Positions 20,601-33,079 of a stretch of 64,000 bases of DNA are shown one piece after another (within the stretch, counting starts at the first letter, position 1; the number at the start of each line of letters is the position of its first letter). The stretch is taken from NCBI RefSeq assembly GCF_000208865.1, contig NC_018390.1, forward strand, positions 1,908,790 to 1,972,789, given 5' to 3'. Made by a program: the position numbers and the translations under genes. A model generated the notes under the pieces. The model had not been told where the DNA came from. It worked only from the letters and a program-made list of their open reading frames with translations, and made no database searches. Source of the DNA: Neospora caninum Liverpool. Its lineage: Eukaryota; Apicomplexa; Conoidasida; Eucoccidiorida; Sarcocystidae.

Positions 20601-23511
20601 GAGGAAGAACTCAGCGGCTCGGACAGCGGCGAGGACGACGCAGAAAGCGAGAAGAAGCGGAACGGCACGGATCCAGACGAGACAGCCGAAAGCGTGGCGG
20701 GCGAGGCAGGGACGCAGGAGACCCTCGGGAAGAACGGGCTGACGGCCGAGGGCGAAGATTCCGCAAAGCCGAAAGCGAACGTCAGCGAGGCAGTCCCAGA
20801 GCAGGCCAGCGCCGAAACGAACGAAGCGGCCAGGGAGCAGAACACGGTTTCTGCCTCCGCGGACCGCGCTGAGACCGTTCCGGAGTCCCCCGACAGCCAG
20901 CCGCATTCTCGAGAAGGGACGGGTTCTGTGCCGCCGACGGCAGGAGATAAAGAAACGGGGGAGTCGGGGCTCGCAGGTTCCGGGGAGGCGCCGGTGTCGG
21001 CGGGAGCGTGTGGACAGAAACCTCGTCCTTCATCCGACGAAAGCGAGGCTGAGAGCGCGCACGAGGAAGGTGAGGACGACGGGGGAACGTTGATCATTAT
21101 CCAGTTCATTCACATGGACTGCGTCCAGAAGGAGTCGTATACGGCTCTGAGTCTAGCCAGCGGGGCAAGTCTCCACAAAGGGTTAGCCGCAGCCGCCGTG
21201 GACCGGAACGGCCTCGCCGCTCTCTACTTTTTGGATCTCTCGGCGGTCATTGCAGTCGAAGCGAAAGTTCTCGTGTTGGAAGCCGCAAAGCTTTCGCCCT
21301 TCAAACAGATCCACTGGATCCCGGATGTCTCTTCCACGCAACTCGCCGGCTTGGCGGCGATGGAGGCGCAGGGGGACTCAGCCTTGCCAGGGCGGCTGCC
21401 GCCCCAGGCCGGATGTGTGCGCCTGGAGACGGACGGAGAGCCACCTGTCTCCTCTCCAGGGGAGGCGAGCGGCGCGGCGCGACCGGCAGAAGGCCACGGA
21501 CCGTCCAGAGGCGCCGGGGGGAGTGCAAGCAGTCGCTGGTGGGCTGACCGACAGAGCGGGGAGCGAGGCGCGGCGGGGCCGGGCGGAGGCCTCGGGCCCG
21601 TTCGTGCCCCGCGCGCAAGTGGGAACTTTAGCTGTTTGGTTGCGCTCGAGAAGAAGTGGGGGACCTTGCTGTTTTTCTATCCGAAGCGCACAAAGGTCTG
21701 GTGGCTTCTGCTCCCCGATTTCGAGAGACTGGACCGGAACCGGGAAGAAATCGAGGCGGAAGACGAGTTCGAGAAAGACAGCAGCAAGCTGCCTCCTTGG
21801 CTCCGCGCGACAGCCGACCGGACCGACGGGAGCGGCGCGGAATCGCTCCTGGCGCTGCAGCCGCGGGAACGGGAAGGGGTCCGAAGGGAGAGCGGGGCAT
21901 CTCTGGCGAGCGACGCGAGCGCAGCGACGGAAGAGACAGTAAGTGGGCGCGGCAAGCGTTTTCAGGCATTCTCGTCACGCGAGTCGGAGAGCGGGGCACC
22001 ACGCGGGCGGCGCCGCTCACACAGTACCTGGAGAGACACGAAAAGGATACGCGCTCCCGTCTCACAGAAGCACAGGACTCGGTCTGTTAGAAAAGCGACG
22101 GTGGGCCAAAGGAAGAGAGGAATCTAGAAAACACCTAAAGAGACAAAGGAGGGGGCGGCTCTTCCGCTCGCCCCAGTGTGTTTCGGCGCAGGTCGGACAC
22201 TGGGCGCGGAAGTTTGGAGGGTCCGTGCTGGCCGCGTGGAAGCAAGGTTCTGCGTTATGCGACAGACTTCTCGTGGGGCGGCTGTCGACGAAGTTTCCTT
22301 CGGAAGCATGCAGTTGTCCACGGTCTGCGGACCGGGACACGCGTGCGGTCCCAGATCCCCTCGATTCGGTGGTCGGCCTAACTCCGTCGTGCGTATGCCG
22401 GGACTCTCGATGTCTCCACGTCGGCGTCGGGGCTGCGGACGGAGGTCCACGTAGGCATGTGTTTTGCCGTAGAAGGAAACCTCGTGCTGTGGAGTATGGC
22501 ACTGCCCGCCCCGCGCACGCCTGTGTCTTGTGTCGACCTGGCCTTTGCACTGGAACCGCCCCGAGCATGGATTTTTCTCTGCAGGTCCCCGGCCCCGCCG
22601 TCTCTCTGGCGCCGCCGCCGGCATCGTCTTCGTTTCTCCCTCTGCGCGTCGGCTGCGACCCGCGCGTTCTTCTTCCTTCGCCCTCCTACCCGTTCTACTC
22701 GCCGCTGGCCAGCGTCTCAAGCGGAACGCTCGAGAGATCTTCGGCAAGAAACCGTGGAAAACCTGAACGCGCTCCGGGGCGAGTCGTCGCGGGGGCTGAC
22801 GCCGCCGAGGCGGCAGCCTCCGGCGCGCTTTCGCGAGCTCTGCACGAGATCGGCTTGGACGGCGGCGACCCGCGCGTGAACGGCAGTGCAAAAGGGGACA
22901 CAGAGACAGACGTGCACTTAGCGGAGACGGCTCTCCGGTTAGCAGCGGCTGCCGAGGAGGCAGCCGACAGTGTGCTGATGTCGACCTTACGGCTTTCTTG
23001 CACTTCCGAAGAGGACCGAGACTTCCTTGGAGTGCACCCTCTGGCGCGTGAACTTCTCGCGTGCTTGAATCAGACCGCCTCTGTCGCCGCCGCTGCCGGC
23101 GCCGGCGGCGCAGTGGAGGAAAGCTGCGTCGATGGCTGTGAGGCCGCAAGTCCACGCGAGCGCGGCTGCGCCCGGAACTGCGGCAGGCCGGCGAACGCAC
23201 AGGCCGGCCGCGAGGACGGAGTCGACTGCTGGGGGATGCGCTGTGAGTGGCTACGCGCCTGCGATTCGTTGCGGGCGAGCTCGGAAGCCTTTTTGGAGAT
23301 TGGCGGGTCCGCGGAGCGTGCGAACGGTCCTGCAGGCTCGGAGGACACGCCGCGGGGGGACAGCGCGAGCAGCTGGGCGAGGGCAGTGCGTCGGATCGAT
23401 CTTCCCAGCATCTACAGAGAGAGAATGAGAAGAAGCAGAGAAGTTTTCTGCACCATGGCAAACACGCGCGACTGTGCCTGGAAATCGTATGCGGCCGCGT
23501 CCCCGCCATGA
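17604..23511 (+). CDS. RbBP5/Swd1-like WD40 protein (COMPASS-type complex)
   Basis: Two exons, 17604-21938 and 22585-23511, joined by a phase-0 intron with a strong GTAAGT donor and a TTTTTCTCTGCAG acceptor; 1753 residues. Residues from about 305 carry diverged WD repeats (FCVNTAGDTLAAACADTIHL, then LQFFDEDRLLLAVTACGHCY), comparable to the 'GTLLAVGCNDG' repeats of RbBP5. Around residue 1340 the last blades (FSCLVALEKKWGTLLFFY) run into WWLLLPDFERLDRNREEIEA and EDEFE. That acidic hinge matches RbBP5 'WSAFAPDFKELDENVEYEER...SEFD', the part that contacts the SET-domain methyltransferase and Ash2L. RbBP5/Swd1 is a core scaffold of H3K4 methyltransferase complexes in the nucleus. Long Arg/Glu/Ala-rich insertions break up the propeller. 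The second exon (Ala-rich, helical) may instead be its own gene, with an ATG at 22567; joining is preferred because phase and splice sites fit. Confidence 0.58.
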
Positions 23512-26390
23512 CCCCGGCAGGCGTCCTGATTGACGCTGTGTCCTTCGCACGGATTCGAAAGGTCTCCACTTTTCCACGCGCTCGTCATTCAAGCACTGCA
23601 TGCTATTTCTCTACATAGATTTACCGTTGTATATATGCATATATATATATATATATATATATGTGTAGATAGATGGATACACGCATGCAGGTAGATAGAT
23701 GGACAGATACGTCGTTTGAGACAGTGGGAGAGTGAAAATGCGGTTTCCTGTGTTTTTAACATGGGAACTATTGTGCACGGGAAGTGGATCAGGAAGCGAC
23801 TCCGTTTGGATATGGCGCCTTCACTTCAGGTGTGGTGCAGAGGAACTTTGTTGGAATGGTCTTGTCACGTTTCTCCGCATGTCGCCCGTTCGCGGACCAG
23901 CTTTTTTTGAGCGCGGAGAGACGCAGAAACGCTCTAGATTTCCCGGCGAAGACATGAGATCTGGGGGGTCACGGGTATGCGGAAACCCGCGACTCGCCAG
24001 GCAACACTTTTGACAGAATCAGAAACACTAGCCTGGACCAGCCGTAGACGAGAGAGCAACTCTTCGTTAAATTTTTGTAGCCAGTCGCTGCAGTTCCCCT
24101 CGTTCTGCTGTCTTCGCTACGAAAATGTAAAGTGCTCTGATCCATTCGTAAGAAGTGTGCTCCTACAGTCGAGTCCGCGTTGCAGGACTCGCAGGGGTAA
24201 TAAAAAGGTTGCTTTCTGCTCACAAAGTCTGGGCTTTCAGGTCATGTATCGAACCAGTAGTCCCCCCTCTCGTGCTTCCTGCGAACCGCATACCCCTAAT
24301 GCACACAAGTGCATATAAATTTCTGTAGATACATGTACTTACAATATGAGTTACAAGTCTGCAAATGGAGGCCCGTGGTGTGTACGACGGTGGTTGTATG
24401 ACCACGGCGCCTTGAATTTCGGATCGTTGCTTTCCTCGGCGAGGCAGCGCGATGATACCCGGCTGCGCGAGAGCCAAGGCCTCTTTGATACCGTCACGCA
24501 AAGGAAGAGCTACATGGCAAATGTGTACGTATATACCGAGTAGATATCCCAGAGTCTCTATGGGGAGTGAAGTCTTTTGAACACTGCCCCAGCGTTACTC
24601 AAAGCTGGATGACGTCGCCATTGCTGGCCCCTAGACATCCAACCGAGGGTTGGTTCTGCGTGAACTTTGGAAGTTCACACTGGCCGCATGCTCAAGGATG
24701 TGATGTGGAAAGGAAGCGTTGATAAGGCAGGAATTCATCGGCGTCTAGACACTGGCTGAAATATCTTGTAGACGAGAAACTGAAAAACAAAGTATTTCAC
24801 TGGCAAATGCGTGTGCGGCGGCGATTGTGTCCTGACCTGCGACGAGCGCAGCTTACAGGCTTTCCATTCTCTTCATTGGCAGAAGACAGCTCTTTCGAGG
24901 ATCCTCCTATCCTTAGTATGGAGCGAACGGAGGACCAAACAGAGTGATTCGATCAAGATATAAGTGTGCACGCTCCTGAGTTCTCCTGTGAAGACACTGT
25001 AACAAGCAACTCTTTCCTTTCAGAAAGGCACAACGGCGACGAAAGCCCCGCCCCCGGACAGCGCATGACTCTTTGCGCGTTGAGCCGTCGCTGCCAAGAA
25101 CACTTGGCAAGTAACTGTCCTATCGATTGCTTGACGACATTCCTCAAGTTCCCTGAGTCTTTCAACTGTGTTGCTTCTCCCCAGTTGCGAGCAAGGGGTT
25201 TTTGTACAAGAACCGAGGTCTTTTCTGGAAGTTTCGCAGTTCCGGCGTACATCCGTTCTCGCCTTCCGCCCTCCCCCCCATCCTCCCCCGCCTTCCACAG
25301 GGAAAATCTAAAGCGCGATGGTTCATCAAGTGCCCAACTCTTCTAGTATATGTCCGTAAATCTCTTTAAAGTTCCGTTTTTTTCGTGGAAAGGCGCGAAA
25401 CGCGAAGAAGCGCAACCTTCTTCGTGCTGAACTTGGCTTCTGAAGAGCGGGCGCCCGCCGCTTCGGGAAGACATCCGCTCTGTCGAGGTCACCGACAACC
25501 TCGCAAAGCAGGTCACAGCAACTAAGCAGATTTCCGTTTTTGATTCCGAAAGGGGGTCATCCATGTTACGTTTGTGTCTTTTCAAGGAAACTCCCGGTGG
25601 CCAGGGTTCTCTTACCCACCCGTATCCTTCCCCGGAGCGCTGACAAGCTGTATAGAGTGCACACGCCTTAGGCTATGGGCTAGGAAACGCGTAAAAGTTA
25701 CCCGCTTTTGCACTCGCATATCTCCCTTGCTTGGAAGACTTGTTCGTTCGTTTCTGCCGCTTCACGAACTTGCGCGAGTTTCGTGGATGAATGCCGCAGC
25801 GAAGTCCATCACTCTCAGCCTTTGGTCCGTTGGACACAGCCGCTGTTTAGAGCTCTTCCTACGCAGTCGTAAGCGTCTGACGGCTGTACAGGAAAAGAGC
25901 ACGTGCCAAGTATTTCCCCTCTTGCAGTTTCCTTTTGTCACTCCACCTGTATTTGACTTTCGACGTTTTTTTGTCGGCATTCCTCCTGCTTGACCACCGT
26001 GTAGATAGAGTCCCCCGGAGAATGCATCAGAGGGAAGCATGAATCTGTGGCTGCGTCTTCCCCATGGGGTTTTAAGCCGTGTTTCGCCTCCTGAGAGATG
26101 GTACTGTCGAAGCAGGCCATGCATGAGAGGATCGTTTTATTCCGAACTGCGTGCTCTTTCCGTGGAAACGGAACTTCCGTCTTGGCGTAGGGGAACAGAA
26201 CTTCATCCCAAAAGTGCTCAAGACCGGAAGTCTCTTTGGCTAGTGAGTCGCGCGCTCTTCAAGAGGTATTTCTTCCGGGCGGATCTACGCCGTGTCCAGT
26301 CGGTCCTCTTCTGCATCCGCTCTCTCCACCCTGTATGTTCCGTCCAAGTCTTTTCTCTAGGTTTTCCCGTCGTGGCGCTTTCATATCGGA
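23512..26390. other. Intergenic region and leader of the ARL-like gene
   Basis: About 2.9 kb between two plus-strand genes. It includes a TA tract at 23630-23663. Frames at 24953-25252 (-) and 25574-25993 (+) have no recognisable domain. The part nearest 26390 probably holds the promoter and 5' UTR of the GTPase gene. Confidence 0.5.
23630..23663. repeat. (TA)n microsatellite
   Basis: Nearly pure TA tract about 120 bases downstream of the RbBP5-like stop codon, followed by TAGA/TGGA-type short repeats to about 23704. Confidence 0.85.
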
Positions 26391-29300
26391 ATGGAAGCCT
26401 CGGGATGTAGGCGCCAGGAGCCGCGCAGCCCTACGTCTCTTCCCTTTCGGTCAGGAGACTCTCCCCTTTCGTCGCCGCTCGCTCGTGAACTGGGTTCGCA
26501 TCCGTCCTCCGGTTTCTCCTCAGGCGCCTCCTGTGGACAGCGCCTCTTCCGTGTCCTCCATGTTGCCGCGCTTCTGTGCCGGTTTCTCCTCAAACAGGTG
26601 TTGCGTGGGGCTGCAGCTCTCAGCCTAGCGACGCGCGAGGTTTGCCGCTCCTGCTGCTCCGGCCTCGGTCGCGCCTTGTCCGACGCCGGCTGGTCGAGCT
26701 GTCCCTGGGAGACAGATGGAGTGTATGCAGACGGCGCGGGCGCGGCGGGTTCTGGAAGCGGGCGAGATGACGGAAAGAAAACGGGGCCGCCGTGCCGGCT
26801 TCGCCTGCTGCTCAGCGGCCCGCGACAGGCTGGCAAGACGGCGCTTCTGTATCGCCTGAAAATCGGAGGCTTCATTCCCACTGTCCCCTCGATGGGTGTT
26901 CAGCGGTAGGTCTGGGAACCGACCAAAGAGGAACGCGAGCACCACCGCGGCAACGTTCAGACGCCCCGAGGCGCTTCTCTCGTTGACTTCCCCGCGTGCG
27001 GGTGCGACACAAACTCGCGAACGGCGTTCTCGTCTGTGGTACCTTTCTGCACTTCAACGACTGACAAGGAATAGCCGGGCGCAGGATGCGTCGCGCCAGT
27101 GTGGACCAGAGAAAACGACCTGCTTGCCGTGCTCGTGTCACAGTGCCGGGGGGGAGTCTCTCTGCCCGCACACCCGCGTGTTCTGTTTCTTGGGTATGTC
27201 TTCGTCCTTTCTCTCTCCGTGTCCCCTCTCTCTGCAAAAGGCGTCTCCTCTGGCTGTGACCCGCGCGCGACGCCGGGGGCTTCCGGAGCGGCGTCTGGGC
27301 GTCAGCCCCTACACCCCGGATGAGCCCAGCGCGGTGTCCGCTCTGAGTGCGTTCAGGGAGGAGTTCTCCGTGACGCTGGACGTGCATCGCCCGGCTGCAC
27401 CATCTGCGCCCGGGCCTCAGGCCGTCTCGTCGAAAACGAAGTTCTCTGCGTCCGCGAATGCGCGACAAAGCTCGTCGAAGGCAGGGAGACCGCAGCGGTC
27501 AGACAGCCCCGGGGCCCTCGACCGCGCATCCAGTGTCTCCCTTCTCGAGGAAGGCTTCATGAGCGGCGCAGATGCAGCGGGCGGAGGAAAGTCCTCGCGT
27601 CTCGTCGAAGCGCCAGTACCGTCCCCAGTCCCCTGCACAGTAGAGCGGCGAAAATGCTCTCTCGTCGTGTGGGACCTCGCCGGCGGCGATGGCATCGAAA
27701 CCCGGTGGCGAGCGACGCAGGAGGTACGGAGGAAAGGGAGGGAACGCGGTGCCGCCTTGCGTCTCCGCAGGGAAGGCTCAGCTCTCGAGTGTGCCCATGA
27801 CGTGGGGGCGACAGAGAAACACAGACGGGGCGTGTCTCGAAGGCTCTTTCAGGGGACACACGTGAAACGCGAGTGCGAGTTGCCTCGCTCTGCACTGAAC
27901 CCGAGAGTCGGCCCGACGGAAGAAGAAGCGGGCGTGTCAACTGTCTTTCCATGACAGGACCAGAAGCCTTGTGTGAAGCGCAGTGGAGCTGCACGGCACA
28001 GACGTCCGTGGAGCGAAGGATCTCCCTGGAGGTTTTGTGCTGTGGGGTGTAGCGCGTGTTTTCAGTCAAGTGCCCTATCCCTGATCACGTTTCCAGAACG
28101 GTCAGCTGTTCTTCCACTCCTCAGGAATACCCGGTGTGTGTGTGTGTGTGTGCGTGTGTGGACCGGGCACACATTGCCGAACTGACTTGAATTTGGCGTT
28201 TTCTACGTTTCGTGAAGTAGGAATTTACGGAAGGCGTTTTGTTTGCTGCCGTAACGGGTCCCCTCACCATTCACGCACAACCCATCTCTCGAAGTGGTTC
28301 GGTGGGGTGTGCGCAGTTCGATTTAGAACAGCTTTCAGAATGGGAAGAACACACGTGTTGCCTCTCATTTCCTTCTGTCTTTAGACGGAGACCGCCTTGG
28401 GACAACCATGCTCAAAGGGGACTGCAAAACGCTGTGCAAGTCGGGTGGGGAGGAGGGTGTCCGGCTCCTCTGCTGTGGGCTGCCTCGCGGCTAGCGAGAA
28501 GAACAACCGCGGGGCCTGTACGTGCACGGTGCGGCCTGTGGCTGGTGTCTCGCATGCAGGCGTGCGACGCGGTGGTGTACGTTCTCGACAGCACTCTGTT
28601 CACGGGCTTGGAGAAGTCTTCCGTCAAACAACGCGCATTAGAAGATGCCCGTCGGGAGATCCTGGCGCTGTTTTACGAGGAGTATTTCGTGCTGCACAAA
28701 AACGTCAGGTTTTTGCTCTTCGCCAGCAAACAGGTAAAGCGAAAAATGCATGCGTCATCCCATTGGCAAACAGTGGAAGCGGCGAGCCTGGATCTCTCAG
28801 TGGGGGCGTCTGAGAGAACGGATGTTTCGTCCTGTTTCGTGACTCTGCAGGATCTGCGGAGCGCGGCACCGGCCTTGCAGGTCCTGGAGCTCTTGGATTT
28901 GCCCGAAGATCTTCGGGAAAGGTACGCGACTCCTTGGATCTCGAACCGTGTGCGTTTCCAAAGGACAGTGCGTCGTCGGAAGCGTGTAACGTGCTTGCTG
29001 GCAAATGCTTGTCTTTGCACACTTTTAACCGCTACGAGAAAATTCAGAGAGAGACTGGACGTCTCGACTCTTTTTTTTTACGCAGAGCGACGTGCTGTCA
29101 AAGGTCTCTTGTGTCCAGGAGCTCTCTGGTTTTGCTGTTGAAATCGGCGCGCCTCGCCCTCAGCTGTTCAGACAGTTCAGACGGAACACGTCAAGTCCCC
29201 CCCCCCTGGGGCGCCTGAACGCATGCGTCTGATCCTGTTTGGATGTGCAGGCTACACGTCGTACCCTGCAGCGCGGTTTCCGGGGAAGGCCTGTTGAAGG

Positions 29301-29794
29301 GTTTGGAATGGCTCTCGAGTACCGCCCGCTGCTCCTGCTTCTCCGCTGGAGATGGCGACAGATCGACGGTCGACAGTTCCTGGCTGCCTCCATCCTGTCC
29401 TGCGGCAAAGCCGACAGCCTCGGCGGTCCAGGACGCCGAGTGCTCTTCTAGCGGGGGCCGGGAGAGTCCTTCGACTGGCAAGGCTTGGCGCTCGAATCCG
29501 TCATGCCAGGCCTGCACGAAAGGACACACTTTTCTCCCGGAGCCTGGTGTGTCGGGGCAACTTTGCGCACCGGCGACAGCAGAGAGGCCTGGCGCGTCGG
29601 CCGCGTGGAACGAAGCAGAGACAAACGATATTTTGGGACAAGCAGGCGCAGAAACCTGTGAGAAGCCCAGGAGCGCAGGCAGAAGGGACGCACCGGCGGT
29701 TGATTTGTTATCTTTCCGGCAGGAGCTTAGAGACCCGGTAGACGTGTCCACAGGAAGCCAGCGGTCGGCGCAGATGGCTGAACTTGAGTTGTGA
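26391..29794 (+). CDS. ARF/ARL-like small GTPase, divergent, with long insertion and tail
   Basis: Model with exons 26391-26905, 27357-27723, 28560-28733, 28851-28921 and 29251-29794; phases close, 556 residues. G1 is GPRQAGKT at about residue 143, followed by IPTVPSMGV, which matches the ARF switch I 'TVPTIGF'. G3 reads LVVWDLAGGDGIETRW (ARF: WDVGGQ...), so the catalytic Gln is Gly. Then come DAVVYVLDST, RFLLFASKQ joined to DLRSA (ARF 'NKQDL', Asn replaced by Ser), and HVVPCSAVSGEGLLKGLEWL (G5 CSA plus the last helix). A Ser/Ala-rich insertion of about 85 residues sits between switch I and G3, and a 150-residue Ser/Ala/Glu tail follows the domain. Residues 50-78 are hydrophobic and could anchor the protein in a membrane. 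There is no Gly-2 for myristoylation. The acceptor at 27357 was chosen on phase; its pyrimidine tract is weak. Expected role is membrane traffic, but nucleotide cycling may be altered. Confidence 0.72.
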
Positions 29795-31536
29795 AGGTCC
29801 ATGCGATTGTCAGAGCGGAATGCCGCCAAGCTCTCTGTCACTTTTCGAACCGCGTGAAGTCTCGCAGGAGGACATTAACGACGCAAAGAAAGTCGTCGGC
29901 AGGAATGCTCAGTTGCAGTTCAGACGGCTGAGAGAAAAGTTTTTGTCAGAGGCTGTGTGTTAAAAAGACGCTTCGAAGCTGCGTCAGGTGCTACAGAATT
30001 ATTTAGTGTGTGCGTCAATAGCAAACCAGAATGCGACTGGGAAGTGTATCGAAATGCAGTCTGAGCAAAGGGTATGTGTATGCATGGGCAAACGCGACTC
30101 CACTGTTTGTGAGCGCATAGGGAACGCTCTGCTTAGTCGGTACCTTGTGGGAGGACCTACCGAGCAGGAACCGCAAGGGGAATAAAATGCTTTTGCTAGC
30201 TGGCAGGGGACCAATGGTACACAAGAATGGATCGTGTTTAGAAACGCGCAGCCTCAATTGTACCGCTCTAAAGCGGCGAACAAACCGGTTCGGGAATCGT
30301 ACACGGGAGAGCTAAAATGTGCATCTACGCCCCTTTCCTGATGGAAAATTCAGACTTTCACGCACACACGGAACAGTCAGCACCTGCGGGCTTCCCGCAA
30401 ATTGCCAACCTCTCAACGCGGGTGCGCTACGTCGGATGGATAAGAACGGTAAAGGCAGCACCCTCACGCCCCCCAGCAAGCGCTCTCGCGGCGTGCCCAA
30501 GGAAATTGATTTCTGTTCAAGAGTCAGATGGATAGAGTTATATTATCCTAGATAACGGAATTCAGGCTGTGTCTTGTCGATCATCGGTAATCGTCACCCT
30601 TTAAGAGATGGCAACAGAGTGTTCCTCATATTCAGGTATGACAATGGATGCAGGCATCCTCTGCAGCGTAACACACACCGAATCGTGCTGCGCCTTACGA
30701 AGAGAAGGAATACGAGGAGATGGCAATCCGCGACAAGAAATGAACTCCGACGGCCAGGAAGGGGGCACGCAGTACGCGAGGCCAGCCTTGTCTGATAGTT
30801 CCAGTTCGTGCGAATCTCGCTAAAAATGTCATGAGCAGTTATCGGGGACCCTCGCTAGCCAGATATCATCATTCCATTTCTTGGGGGAGACTTCCGCCTA
30901 AATTCCTGCGGGCGGTTTAAGCTAATCGCTCAACTGAGAGGCTACCAAACAACACTTTCGAGTTCAAACAGCATTGTGCGCCCTTCTCTACTTCGAAACG
31001 AATGACCTGACTCTGAGGAAAGCAGACCAACGAGTGTGTCCGCCTACTAGCCTGAGGGTGACAGCTTGGCTAATTCTGTGGCAAACCTACCGAATTCACT
31101 GATAATCGATAACGCAACTTATGAATGCTGGCCTCCGTACAAAGTACTTTTGCCCTTGATCCTGTGAATGGAAAGTGTTGTCAATAAGAAGTCCGAAAAC
31201 TCGCTTCCCCATCACACTCGTTCACTTCAGTAATGCACCACACAGCAGGCGACGCTGCGCGGATCCTGCGACAGTTTCTTTCAATCGTTTCTCAAGCGAG
31301 ACCTGTTTGTCGCCTTCCGCCCAACGGACCAGGAAAATGATAACACACACGGGAGCTTCACGTCTACGTCATATGTACCAAAATGCTTTGCAGTCCCTTC
31401 CGTCCTCCGTCGCTGACAGAATCCAGGCAGATCAGTTCCCACTCCATCTACCGTGAAGCGCCCTCTAGAACGATGTATCACTGAGCCCCACGTCAGGCAA
31501 CGACAAGCAAATCTTTATTCGCATTCAGTTCTTGCC
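29795..31536. other. Convergent intergenic region
   Basis: Between the ARL-like gene (+) and the tetraspan gene (-). Base composition is less GC-rich than the flanking exons and frames are short. I see no supported gene or repeat here. Confidence 0.55.
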
Positions 31537-32329
31537 TCATAACCCTCTAACATTCTTCGTTGCGTTGACGCTTGACAATAACCAAGCCACACAGCTGCAC
31601 CACGTGCAAACAACGCTGATCACAGCTTGTGTGCAATAGCCTTCGCCGACCCAGGTAGCGCTGCAGATATCGGATGCATCGATGGATTTGCAGATGGCTG
31701 CAACCGCCAAACCTACAGTCCACATACAGGCTAACGTGGCAGCCAGCAGTTGGACATTGCGGCTGCTCCTCATCTGGTCCAGGAAGTAAGTCATCGCGAC
31801 GTAAAGAAAAACCAGGGTCGAGAAGACGATCAGGCACACCATATAAACCCTGTGCCAATGCCATAAGCCTGCGCCAACGATACCTGCACGGGAAAAACAG
31901 ATTCGGACAAAGAAGGAAAGGCAACCCGTTCAATCGCTAGAAGCTGTAGCGCATAACGGCCTCGTAGCTCCACATTATCGACCAGGGAAGGAAACTGGGT
32001 CAGACTCTCAGACTCTGACGAACGCGTGTTCTAGACTGTGGGAGAAAATGTACTTCTATTCACAAAAGCGATGCTCGCGATCGGGATTCGGGGGCAATTT
32101 TTCCCGGCATCGCTGTCTCACCGACAGGCCCAATTTTTTTAGGGGAGCGACATTCGTTTTGAGAGCAAGCTTTCCGGGATTAAACGTAACAGCGAGATGT
32201 GAAGCACTGCTGCTCTCTTCTATGGTCAACTGGCCCTCGTGTGTGGGCGATAAAAGCCTCACCTAGTATCCAGCCGATAACGGCTAAGATGAAGACTGTC
32301 CTGTTTGTTCCAGAGGTGGTCGGCACCAT
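31537..32329 (-). CDS. Four-helix (MARVEL-like) membrane protein
   Basis: Two exons on the minus strand: 32329-32263 and 31883-31537, with a GTGAGG donor, a TTTTTCCCGTGCAG acceptor and phase-1 continuity; 137 residues. Four hydrophobic segments are plain: TVFILAVIGWILGIVGAGLW, VYMVCLIVFSTLVFLYVAM, VQLLAATLACMWTVGLAVAA and AVISVVCTWCSCVAWLLSS. Short loops join them, and the loop between helices 3 and 4 carries a Cys pair (DIC...GYC). Four helices with a Cys pair in the last lumenal loop is the layout of MARVEL/tetraspan vesicle and cortex proteins, but no signature proves family membership. The ATG at 32329 has A at -3. The frame is open further upstream without an ATG and ends at a possible acceptor near 32374, so an extra 5' exon cannot be excluded. 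Confidence 0.62.
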
Positions 32330-33079
32330 TGTGAAGAACAGAAGAGTGAAATATGGGGCCACGCGGCCGGTCTGCGTGGTCAGAGACGGTTCCAGAAAAC
32401 GCCTATTGGTTGCATAAGGTGTGCATAAAGTTTGCCATCACAGAAACATATACTTGTCAAGCGCTCGTGAAAGACCATATGTGCAACAGTACTCTCTCCA
32501 TGTGTCGCAAAAAAAGCTGTGCATTAGGGTTTAATGCACATTCAACCACAGCCATTGGCTGACCGCAGTCAGCGGGCGAGGCAGACGAGCGAGCAGCGCT
32601 GCATGACCCGTCAAACCTCGCTCGAGGTGTCTTCCCTTAATTGTTTTCGCTGAAACCAGGTTTTGCTTTCGGTTTGCACTGCGGCGTCCATGTGTAGTCT
32701 CAGCGTCAACACAAGCCAGCAGAGCGTGCCGCAAAAATCAGAGAGGGCAAAACTGTGGTCTTTTTGTGCCGATCGCCTCTACAGGGCCTGGGGCTCTTGT
32801 CTGTGTACGTTTTATCAGTAGCCAATCATGCACGACCCTGGAACTTGTTAACTCAGAGCCATTTGTATCGAACCGCAAGCCCGCCCTACAGACAGCACCA
32901 TCTCAGGACGAAAACATTTCGTCTAGCCATTCGATAGCTTTTCACATCAAAATGTGCTTTTGGCACGTGCCTCCAACCCGTTGCCAAACAGCAAGAGAGC
33001 GTTTCCCAGGAACATGCCTCGCCACGTCTTTGGGTTTCCGGATATGACCACACAGCCACTTGTTCGCACACGCGTATTG
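32330..33079. other. Gap between two minus-strand genes
   Basis: Should hold the promoter and leader of the tetraspan gene and the 3' UTR of the Lys-rich gene. No supported coding sequence; a short frame at 32886-33071 (-) lacks splice continuity with the tetraspan gene. Confidence 0.5.

Noticed and set aside
19950..21109. Overlapping minus-strand frames of more than 300 codons
   Set aside because: Composition-driven shadows of the low-complexity insertion of the RbBP5-like protein.
22124..23569. 481-codon minus-strand frame
   Set aside because: Antisense to the second exon of the RbBP5-like gene; Arg/Pro/Ser composition and no motif. Long antisense frames are common in these GC-rich exons.
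25574..25993. 139-codon plus-strand ORF upstream of the ARL-like gene
   Set aside because: Phe/Leu/Arg-rich frame in the expected leader; no domain and no phase-compatible link to exon 1.
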